Below the pieces are notes generated by a model. That model was not told where the DNA came from and did no database searches. It was given only the letters and a program-made list of their open reading frames with translations. Shown one piece after another: positions 57,579-64,000 of a stretch of 64,000 nt of DNA. A program made the position numbers and the translations under genes. Position 1 is the stretch's first letter; every line of letters begins with the position of its first letter. The stretch spans positions 1-64,000 of the forward strand of contig CALKKS010000003.1 in the NCBI GenBank assembly GCA_937995345.1. The letters are read 5' to 3'. The stretch is from an uncultured Collinsella sp. GTDB lineage: Bacteria; Actinomycetota; Coriobacteriia; Coriobacteriales; Coriobacteriaceae.

Positions 57579-58742
57579 CTAATACAGGCCCGCCTCGCGA
57601 ATGGCCTCGACAGCCAAAGCAATCTGATCGGGCGGCAGGACCAGCGCCATGCGCACGTGTCCCTCGCCCGAAGGACCAAAGCTCGCGCCCGGCGTCACCA
57701 CAACGCCGGCCTTCTCCATAAGCTCCTCGCAAAACGCCATGGAATCGGTGCGACCACCGGGAAGCTTGGCCCACACAAACATAGAGCCATGCGCGTTGGG
57801 ACGCTCCCAGCCCAGGTTCTCAAGACCATCGCACAGGGCATCGCGGCGCTCCTGGTACTTCAGACGCTGCGCCTCAACCTCATCGCGCGGACCGTTCAGG
57901 CAGGCAATAGCAGCCTTCTGGATCGGGAAGAACATGCCAAAGTCGATCTGGCCGCGCAGCTTGGCAAAGGCAGAGACCACATCCTCGCGGCCGACCAAAA
58001 AGCCGATACGTGCACCGGTGACGTTAAACGACTTGGAGAGCGAGAAGAACTCCACGCCCACCTCGAGCGCGCCAGGGTACTGCAAAAAGCTTCCGCCCGG
58101 CTCGCCGTCGAACACGATGTCGGAGTATGCGTTGTCATGGACGATGAGCAGATCGTGCTCGCGGGCGAAGGCGATGATCTCCTTGTAGACCTCGGGCGTG
58201 CCCACCGAGCCCACCGGGTTGGCGGGCAGCGACACGATCATATACTTGGCGCGATCGGCCACCTCGGGATCGATGCCCGCCACATAGGGCAGGTAATTAT
58301 GCTCGGCAACCAGCGGATAGTACTCGAGCTTGGCATCGGCAATCTTGGCACCCGCCTCAAAGACCGGGTAGCACGGATCGGGAACCAGGATGGTGTCACC
58401 CGGATCGAGCAGGGCCAGGCCCAAATGGCCCACGCCCTCCTGCGTGCCGTTGCACGACTGCACCATGGACGGTGTAATGCCCGAAACGCCAAAGCGACGC
58501 TCATAGTAATCGCACACGGCTTGTTTGAGTTCGGGCAGGTCGCGCAGGGCATACTTCCACATCTCGGGATCTTGGGCTGCTTGCGTGAGCGCCTCGACCA
58601 CGTGGTCGTACGGCTTAAAGTCGGGCGTGCCCACGCTCATGTTGTAAATGGTCTTGCCCTGGGCCTTCAGCGCGAGAAGCTTGTTGTTGAGCGAGGCGAA
58701 GACCTCCGCGCCAAAGCGGTCGAGACGCTGCGATGCCTGCAT
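57579..58742 (-). CDS. Class I aminotransferase, DAP-aminotransferase-like
   Basis: PLP-dependent fold-type I aminotransferase of 387 residues. The PLP Lys is in FFSLSKSFNVTGARIGF; SLPANPVGSVG, HDNAYSDIVFDG and VRMALVLP (carboxylate Arg) are typical. The opening QASQRLDRFGAEVFASLNNKL resembles LL-diaminopimelate and related aminotransferases. The lysine operon lacks the aminotransferase of the acetylase route, so this is a candidate; alanine or aspartate transamination is equally possible. The start at 58742 follows AAAGGTGG. Confidence 0.82.
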   Translation of the reverse strand: MQASQRLDRFGAEVFASLNNKLLALKAQGKTIYNMSVGTPDFKPYDHVVEALTQAAQDPEMWKYALRDLPELKQAVCDYYERRFGVSGITPSMVQSCNGTQEGVGHLGLALLDPGDTILVPDPCYPVFEAGAKIADAKLEYYPLVAEHNYLPYVAGIDPEVADRAKYMIVSLPANPVGSVGTPEVYKEIIAFAREHDLLIVHDNAYSDIVFDGEPGGSFLQYPGALEVGVEFFSLSKSFNVTGARIGFLVGREDVVSAFAKLRGQIDFGMFFPIQKAAIACLNGPRDEVEAQRLKYQERRDALCDGLENLGWERPNAHGSMFVWAKLPGGRTDSMAFCEELMEKAGVVVTPGASFGPSGEGHVRMALVLPPDQIALAVEAIREAGLY

Positions 58743-58766
58743 GGTGCCACCTTTCGATATAAAAAA

Positions 58767-58792
58767 CGCGGCGCTCCGACAAGAGCGCCGCG
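58767..58792 (-). terminator. Terminator of nadE
   Basis: CGCGGCGCTC (58767-58776) pairs with GAGCGCCGCG (58783-58792). The minus strand continues with TTTTTT. It lies downstream of nadE and upstream of the aminotransferase. Confidence 0.85.
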
Positions 58793-58860
58793 CGATACGG
58801 GCCATCAGATTGCAAAAGTGTAACGCTTACAAACCCCGCATTGGTTCAATTTAGCCAACC

Positions 58861-60849
58861 TTAGCCAATTGCATTGAGCGCGTCGATCTGCGCAAGCCAT
58901 AGACGCGAGCTGGCGTCACTCGGCATACGCCAATCGCCGCGCGGGCTAAGCGTCACCGAGCCCACCTTGGGACCATCGGGCAGGCAGCTGCGCTTAAACT
59001 GCTGGGCAAAGAAGCGCCGATAGAACGTACGCAGCCACGTGTGGACGGTCTTGGCGTCGTAGACGCCCTCGAAACTCTTGAGCGCCATGCGGTAGATCTT
59101 GCCCGGCTCAAAGCCAAAACGCAGCAGGTAGTAGAGGAAGTAGTCGTGCAACTCGTACGGGCCCACCAAATCCTCAGTCTTCTGCGCAATCTCGCCGTCG
59201 CCCGTGGGCGGCAGAAGCTCGGGGGACACCGGCGTATCGAGGATGTCGAGCAAGACCTCGGCAATACGCCCGCCAAAGACATCAGCCGCATAGCGCACCA
59301 GATGACGCACAAGCGTCTTGGGCACGCTCGCATTGACGGCGTACATGCTCATGTGGTCGCCGTTATAGGTAGCCCAGCCGAGCGCCAGCTCCGACAGATC
59401 GCCCGTACCGATGACAAAACCACCAGCCTGGTTGGCCAGATCCATCAGAATCTGCGTACGCTCGCGGGCCTGGCTGTTCTCGTAAGTCACGTCCTGGACG
59501 GTCGGATCGTGCTCGATGTCCTTAAAATGCTGCTCCACGGCTGCATGGATCGAGACTTCCCGGAAGCTCACGCCTAGGTCGCGAGCGAGCGACTCGGCAT
59601 TCGACTTAGTGCGATGCGTCGTGCCAAAGCCGGGCATGGAAACCGCCGTGATACCCGTGCGCGGCAGCCCCAGCGCATCGAAGGCACGCACGGTCACAAG
59701 CAGTGCCAGCGTGGAGTCCAGGCCGCCTGAAAGACCGATGACAGCCGCCTTGGTACCCGTATGGGCAAGACGGGTCTTGAGGCCGGCGGTCTGCAGGTCG
59801 AGGATGGTCTCGCAACGCTCGGCCAGGTCACCATGGTCGGCCGGAACAAAGGGTGCGCGGGGGAAGACACGGTCGATGCCGCAGGCGTCGCGCAGGACAG
59901 GCTCTTTGGCCAGCACGCCCTCAAAAGAAAATTCAACAGTCGTGGCCTCCGGCGCATCGTCCGTGCGCGTCCACGTCGTCGAGCGACGGCGCTCGGCAAC
60001 CAGACGGTCAAGATCGACATCGGCGATGGCCATGTCGCAGGTAAGCAGCTTGGTCGCGGCGAGCTTGGAGCCGTTTTCGTAGACGAGGTTCTCACCCGCA
60101 AAGACCATGTCGGTCGTGGACTCGCCCTCGCTCGCATCTGCATACGCATAGGCACAGTACAGGCGCGCGCTCTGGTTGGATATGAGGCTGCGTCGGTAAT
60201 CTGCCTTGCCGATAATCTCGTCCGAGGCCGACGGGTTGAGAATCACCGTGGCACCGGCAAGCGCCATCTCGGTCGAAGGGGGCGCCGGCACCCACAGGTC
60301 CTCACAGACCTCAATACCGAGTACCAAATCCTCGGCGTCCTCATCGCAGCAGCGGTAGACAAGCCCCGAACCCAGCGGGACCGGACCCTGACCGGCAAAT
60401 TCAAGCCAAACGGGATCGGTAGGTGCCGGAGCAAACCAACGGCGCTCATAGAACTCGCCATAGTTGGGCAAATACTTCTTGGCCGTGAGGCCCAAAAGCT
60501 CGCCCGCGCAGCACACGGCGGCGCAGTTGTAGATATTCTCGGCAACCGCAACGGGAAGACCGACGGTAAAGACAATCGGCAGCCCGCGGGTTTCATCGAG
60601 AATATGTGCCAGTGCGGCCTCGCACGCATGCAGTAATGTGCGGTTATGGAACAGATCAGCCGCGGTATAGCCGCACAGGTTAAGTTCGGGCAGTACCAGC
60701 GCACGAACGCCGCGCTCGGCAGCATCGCGAACAGCCGCCAACGCCACCTCGGCATTGCCCTCGACATCGGCCACGCGAATCCGCGGCGACGCCGCCGCCA
60801 CACGCAAAAAGCCGTCGTTCTCAACTTGACCGTTTAGAAAAGCGTTCAT
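58861..60849 (-). CDS. nadE: Glutamine-dependent NAD+ synthase
   Basis: Amidates nicotinic acid adenine dinucleotide to NAD+ using glutamine, last step of NAD synthesis. 662 residues, the usual two-domain form. The N-terminal nitrilase-like glutaminase (about 15-290) has Glu in LVLPELNLCGY, Lys in AKKYLPNYGEFYE and Cys in LGIEVCEDLW. The C-terminal ATP-pyrophosphatase (about 330-640) has IGLSGGLDSTLALL and GTGDLSELALGW. The start at 60849 follows GGAGC. It is transcribed alone. Confidence 0.96.
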   Translation of the reverse strand: MNAFLNGQVENDGFLRVAAASPRIRVADVEGNAEVALAAVRDAAERGVRALVLPELNLCGYTAADLFHNRTLLHACEAALAHILDETRGLPIVFTVGLPVAVAENIYNCAAVCCAGELLGLTAKKYLPNYGEFYERRWFAPAPTDPVWLEFAGQGPVPLGSGLVYRCCDEDAEDLVLGIEVCEDLWVPAPPSTEMALAGATVILNPSASDEIIGKADYRRSLISNQSARLYCAYAYADASEGESTTDMVFAGENLVYENGSKLAATKLLTCDMAIADVDLDRLVAERRRSTTWTRTDDAPEATTVEFSFEGVLAKEPVLRDACGIDRVFPRAPFVPADHGDLAERCETILDLQTAGLKTRLAHTGTKAAVIGLSGGLDSTLALLVTVRAFDALGLPRTGITAVSMPGFGTTHRTKSNAESLARDLGVSFREVSIHAAVEQHFKDIEHDPTVQDVTYENSQARERTQILMDLANQAGGFVIGTGDLSELALGWATYNGDHMSMYAVNASVPKTLVRHLVRYAADVFGGRIAEVLLDILDTPVSPELLPPTGDGEIAQKTEDLVGPYELHDYFLYYLLRFGFEPGKIYRMALKSFEGVYDAKTVHTWLRTFYRRFFAQQFKRSCLPDGPKVGSVTLSPRGDWRMPSDASSRLWLAQIDALNAIG

Positions 60850-60983
60850 GCGAGCTCCAACACATCCGTTTAGCCGCAACAAGCGGCGGCAATAAAGTCC
60901 GCTCCCATTGTACTGTCAAGTTCAATCAGCGCTGATGGGGCAGGCTCATGATTAAGATTGAAAAAGAGAGGCCGGAATGGCGT

Positions 60984-61262
60984 TTAGCAGTAGAACGAGA
61001 TCTCGTCCACAAGGAAAAATGCCTTCCATTTAGAGCAAATCAATTCATGCTGAGCGGCGATAATTTCACAGAGGTCGTCAAGCGTGCTCCGGGGAATCTT
61101 CGCTTTGTTATTAGCAACAATGCAACCACCCCTGCGAGTCAGCCAGATTTTGGCCGAATTATCTGAAGGTGCACCCTTGCAAACATGAACATGGATTGGC
61201 TCGCCCGCTTCGTTGGACCAAAAGAAGACCCGATAGCCGCCAATAAGAAACAGGCTAGGCAA
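60984..61262 (-). CDS. DUF4160 domain protein
   Basis: Small protein of 92 residues fitting DUF4160: PSLFLIGGYRVFFWSNEAGE followed by PIHVHVCKGAPSDNSAKIWL. TTG start with GGAGGAG upstream; it overlaps the preceding small gene by eight bases, so they are coupled. DUF4160 genes often sit next to DUF2442 genes in mobile or toxin-antitoxin-like pairs; the partner here is different. Lower GC than its neighbours suggests acquisition. The function is unknown. Confidence 0.78.
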   Translation of the reverse strand: MPSLFLIGGYRVFFWSNEAGEPIHVHVCKGAPSDNSAKIWLTRRGGCIVANNKAKIPRSTLDDLCEIIAAQHELICSKWKAFFLVDEISFYC

Positions 61263-61524
61263 CTTTAGCTCCTCCGTTTGCGGCGTAGCGATACAGCAGA
61301 TGGGCGTTATTGCTCAGAAAAGTCTCAAAACCTCGCTTCTCCTCGTCGGTGAAACGCCCCTCCCACATAGTCCAACTGTATGAAGGCAACTCACAGCGAG
61401 CGGAGTCGAAACCCTCTGCCGTCGGTCGTTCAAAATGCACGATAACCTTTTCGGTATCGCCATCGATAATCAAGTCAGAGTGAATGACCTCGGTACCATC
61501 TTCGAATGTCATATACGGGTACAT
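61255..61524 (-). CDS. Small protein paired with DUF4160
   Basis: Protein of 89 residues, start at 61524 chosen for GAGGTGG eleven bases upstream; an in-frame GTG lies just before. Sequence YPYMTFEDGTEVIHSDLIID suggests a beta-rich start, and TDEEKRGFETFLSNNAHLLY a C-terminal helix. No family recognised with confidence. Coupled to the DUF4160 gene by an eight-base overlap. A two-gene toxin-antitoxin-like cassette is possible but unsupported by motif. Confidence 0.62.
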   Translation of the reverse strand: MYPYMTFEDGTEVIHSDLIIDGDTEKVIVHFERPTAEGFDSARCELPSYSWTMWEGRFTDEEKRGFETFLSNNAHLLYRYAANGGAKVA

Positions 61525-61698
61525 CACGTAAACCACCTCGCAATCATAAATCCAGTTTAGCATCAAGCTATTACACCAAAGACAGCGAGCCCCCTTGATG
61601 AGTTGATGGTATCTGTTAAATGTCACGTACGATTCACATCTGGTGGGTACCCTGATGGCTGCATGAAACGAAGCAGATTTACACCGGGAGGACCCCGT

Positions 61699-62643
61699 AT
61701 GACAACCAAGTACACCGACGCGCCGCGCACGCGCGTCATGACACCGGCCGCGCTCAACAACGGCGTGCACGAAAACCATTCCATCGGACAGACCATGGCC
61801 ATCGCGCCCAAAAAGGGCCTGTTCGACGACATTTCCATTCCCCAGATCATCGCCGGCGCCGCAGCTGCCGCCACGAGCGTCGCGCTTGCTTCCAAGATCG
61901 GCATCGCTGGTTCAGTAATTGGTGCCGCCGTGAGCTCGGTCATCACCGTTGTGTCCTCGCAGGTCTACCGCCACTTTATCTCTGCCAGCGCCGAAGCCCT
62001 CAAAGGTGCGCACGCCGCCGACGACTACCCTGCCGGCGCCTATGAGCCCGTTGAGTTTGATGCCGAGGAGCACCTGGGCGGCGCCGCGACTACACAGGAG
62101 ATGCGCCAGATTGCGGGGCGCGCGACCACGGCGCGCGTCGCCCCCAACAGCCTGCGCGCCAAGGCGGCGGCAGAGCGCAGCCAGACGCAAAAGAAGGTCA
62201 TCGTTTTCTCGATCGCCATCGCCATCGTCGCGGTCATCGCCTGCACCGGCGCTATCCTTATCACCACTGCCGGCGAGGGTCTGGGTGAGCGTCCCGAGCC
62301 AATCCTTTCGTCGCGCACGACCGAGAGCGATGCGGATAGCACTGGTCAATCGCAAAGCCAGCAGGACGACCCGCAGGGCACCCCCGCATCCGCCGACTCG
62401 TCCTCGAACACCCCTGATCAATCGCAGGGCGTCGATTCCTCTACGGCCAACAGCGGCACGCAATCCGGCACGACCGACTCAAGCCAAACGACTGACGGCT
62501 CTCAACCGAGCACGGGCGACCAGACGAACGGCAATACATCGAGTACGGGATCTACCGACAACGGCAACACCAACAGCTCGAGTGGAACCGCGTCCGGCAC
62601 GGCATCTGACAGCTCGAGCCAAGGCACGGCATCGGGCAACTAA
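61699..62643 (+). CDS. Membrane protein with Ser/Thr/Gly-rich tail
   Basis: Protein of 314 residues. After a polar N-terminus comes an Ala/Gly-rich hydrophobic region (about 57-95, IPQIIAGAAAAATSVALASK, GIAGSVIGAAVSSVITVVSS), then a linker, one clear membrane helix (about 175-197, IVFSIAIAIVAVIACTGAIL) and about 115 residues almost purely Ser, Thr, Gly, Asn, Gln and Asp (for example NGNTSSTGSTDNGNTNSSSG). The tail is probably outside and disordered or glycosylated. Strong GGGAGG ribosome site at 61699. No family recognised. Confidence 0.75.
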   Translation: MTTKYTDAPRTRVMTPAALNNGVHENHSIGQTMAIAPKKGLFDDISIPQIIAGAAAAATSVALASKIGIAGSVIGAAVSSVITVVSSQVYRHFISASAEALKGAHAADDYPAGAYEPVEFDAEEHLGGAATTQEMRQIAGRATTARVAPNSLRAKAAAERSQTQKKVIVFSIAIAIVAVIACTGAILITTAGEGLGERPEPILSSRTTESDADSTGQSQSQQDDPQGTPASADSSSNTPDQSQGVDSSTANSGTQSGTTDSSQTTDGSQPSTGDQTNGNTSSTGSTDNGNTNSSSGTASGTASDSSSQGTASGN

Positions 62644-62677
62644 GCACGTTTGCCTCTCAAAGAGAACCAACCCGTAT

Positions 62678-62710
62678 AACGGGCGCGAACCGGCAACGGT
62701 CGCGCCCGTT
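62678..62710 (+). terminator. Terminator of the Ser/Thr-rich membrane protein gene
   Basis: AACGGGCGCGA pairs with TCGCGCCCGTT (62678-62688 with 62700-62710), followed by TGCTTTGG. Confidence 0.75.
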
Positions 62711-62781
62711 TGCTTTGGGCGCCGAGGTGGCAAGCCCCATGCGATGGTAAGATGCTTTGGTGTGTAAAGAGGAGATTTGCC

Positions 62782-64000
62782 ATGAGCAAGACAATAGTTA
62801 GGCCCACGCTTTCGCTGGGCAACCACATCTATCTGTATCGCCTGCTGCGCGATGCGATTGGATGCGGCAAGCAAACGTTTATGACGCAGGTCGAAGAGGC
62901 TCTCGCCGCTGGCGGCATGACTGCTTATGACTTGGGCTTCGAGTCCACGCGCGAGTTGCTCGAGGAACTCGACGACTGCATTAAGCTGACTGTCTTTAAG
63001 GGCGGTCGCCTGTATGCCACGGTCATCGCCAACGAGGCATGGGACGCAGCGCTTGCCAAGGGCGAGGACAAGCCCAAGGCCACCAAGGGCACCAAGCAGT
63101 CCTACAAAAAGAAAAAGCGCGGCGAGAAGGACTTGAAGGCTGTGCGCCCCAAGCACGTCAAACGCCCCGAACCCGAGCCCACCGTTGAGGTCGAGGCAGC
63201 AGTGGAACCTGAGGCGGAGGCTGAAGTCGTTATTGAGGCAACGGTAGAAATCGAAACCGAGATTGCCGCCACGGCTAATTCCGAAGCCACGCCCGAGCAG
63301 GAGGCCATCGTGGAAGCCGACGAGGCCCCCGATTCGGCGACCGAAGAGCCCGCCGGCCAGCCCGAGACACCTGCGTTCCAAAACAGCGACATCTTTGGCG
63401 ACGCTGCCGAGAACGATCAGCCCGACGAGTCCACCGATCAAGGCGTTACCGAGTCGGCGCCGGAGCCCGAAGCGCCCCAGCCCGCCATTTCGCTCACGGT
63501 GGTCTATGACCCCGAGAACGCCAACGCCGGCATCACCACCATGGCTTCCACGCCCATCGAGGCAAAACCGAGCGTAGAGAACGAGAATGCGACGCAGGTT
63601 GAAGCTGAAACCGTAACTGCAGACGCGCCCGTTACCGTGGAACCGGCAGATTCCACGGCTGAACCGGAAGCAACGACTGAGACCGCACCCACCACCAAAC
63701 CCGTGTCCGCACCCGTTTGCGACCAGGCTCCCGCACCTGCACCGACTCCGGCCCCCGCTGCGGCACTAATCCCTGTGCCCGCGCCACCGGCCATTCCCGA
63801 GGACTTCCCCGTCGACTTCGCAACCGAAGTCTTCTGCCCCAGCCCGCTGTTGCACCAGCTGTCGACCTATCTCCCCTACGGCGCCGACACACTCGGCATC
63901 GTCGGCGAGTACTACTGGATCGCCCGCGAGCGCGGCACCATCGACGCCGCACGCAACCGCGCGAGCTTCCCGCTGCGCTACACGCAGGCCGGCGAACGCC
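62782..64000 (+). CDS. LOTUS-like protein with acidic low-complexity region (partial)
   Basis: Open from the ATG at 62782 (GAGGAG ribosome site) to the window edge with no stop, at least 406 codons. Residues about 10-90 resemble an OST-HTH/LOTUS winged helix: HIYLYRLLRDAIGCGKQTFM, AYDLGFESTRELLEELDD, LTVFKGGRLYATVI. A basic stretch (KGTKQSYKKKKRGEKD) follows, then about 230 residues rich in Glu, Pro, Ala and Thr, and a new folded region begins at PEDFPVDFATEVFCPSPLLH with YYWIARERGTIDAARNRASF at the end. LOTUS domains bind RNA structures. Assignment is tentative because the C-terminus is missing. Confidence 0.6.
   Translation, partial: MSKTIVRPTLSLGNHIYLYRLLRDAIGCGKQTFMTQVEEALAAGGMTAYDLGFESTRELLEELDDCIKLTVFKGGRLYATVIANEAWDAALAKGEDKPKATKGTKQSYKKKKRGEKDLKAVRPKHVKRPEPEPTVEVEAAVEPEAEAEVVIEATVEIETEIAATANSEATPEQEAIVEADEAPDSATEEPAGQPETPAFQNSDIFGDAAENDQPDESTDQGVTESAPEPEAPQPAISLTVVYDPENANAGITTMASTPIEAKPSVENENATQVEAETVTADAPVTVEPADSTAEPEATTETAPTTKPVSAPVCDQAPAPAPTPAPAAALIPVPAPPAIPEDFPVDFATEVFCPSPLLHQLSTYLPYGADTLGIVGEYYWIARERGTIDAARNRASFPLRYTQAGER

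Noticed and set aside
58861..60849. CAACTTGACC-TTTAGAA similarity between the start of nadE and 44098
   Set aside because: In nadE the sequence is protein-coding and not palindromic, so the likeness to the regulatory region is probably chance.

Overview
This is a GC-rich, densely coded bacterial chromosome segment from an anaerobic, fermentative, monoderm actinobacterium. The gene set (arginine deiminase genes, pta/ackA, L-lactate dehydrogenase, glutamine-dependent NAD synthase, a lysine operon using the acetylase branch, a MOSC protein, and several secreted or membrane-anchored proteins) and the codon use point to the Coriobacteriia, most probably a Collinsella relative. That placement is inferred from gene content, not from a marker-gene comparison. 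No rRNA, tRNA, CRISPR array, prophage or insertion sequence was recognised.

Layout. 0.3-5.2 kb (minus strand): xerD, pyrG, a winged-helix regulator and a DUF1846 protein. 5.3-13.3 kb: an arginine catabolism locus with an ArcD-type antiporter, arcB, arcA1, an ArcT-like aminotransferase and a second arcA. The two arcA copies appear identical in nucleotide sequence, while their promoter regions have diverged but share a direct-repeat operator. 13.3-20.1 kb (plus): ppk1 with a long tail, an RlmD-type methyltransferase, a DJ-1 protein, maf and a P1 peptidase. 20.4-26.8 kb: a GT2/UDP-galactopyranose mutase pair, then pta convergent with two tandem acetate kinase genes. 26.9-29.0 kb: an AT-richer MFS/LysR pair, likely acquired. 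29.1-33.3 kb (minus): HIT protein, xseB, xseA, a membrane zinc peptidase and RNase D. 33.4-36.5 kb (plus): a lipid kinase, a 30-residue membrane microprotein and a secreted, anchored C69 dipeptidase.

36.6-40.9 kb: an ECF transporter locus. A short leader peptide with three consecutive Trp codons and a terminator hairpin precede two paralogous S components, a single-chain EcfA-EcfA' and EcfT. 41.0-43.1 kb: an aspartate/glutamate racemase beside an ATP-grasp ligase, suggestive of D-Asp insertion into peptidoglycan. 43.3-49.6 kb: a MOSC protein, a secreted coiled-coil protein, a Ser/Thr kinase with its HTH partner, a DUF4352-like lipoprotein behind a Shine-Dalgarno-sequestering hairpin, a small membrane protein and an M20 deacetylase. 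49.7-53.7 kb: a lysine riboswitch upstream of an in-frame lysA-dapA fusion, dapB and dapH. 54.0-64.0 kb: an NdpA-type nucleoid protein, a DUF2974 hydrolase, ldh, a class I aminotransferase, nadE, a DUF4160 pair, a Ser/Thr-rich membrane protein and a partial LOTUS-like protein cut by the window end.

The least explained signal is non-coding: six nested two-tier inverted repeats in intergenic spaces. They fall into two families whose internal-loop sequences are conserved while the outer stems differ in sequence yet stay self-complementary. A separate dispersed repeat with a TGGTGCA end and a GGGGACAGG or GGGGTCAGG core occurs at three loci.
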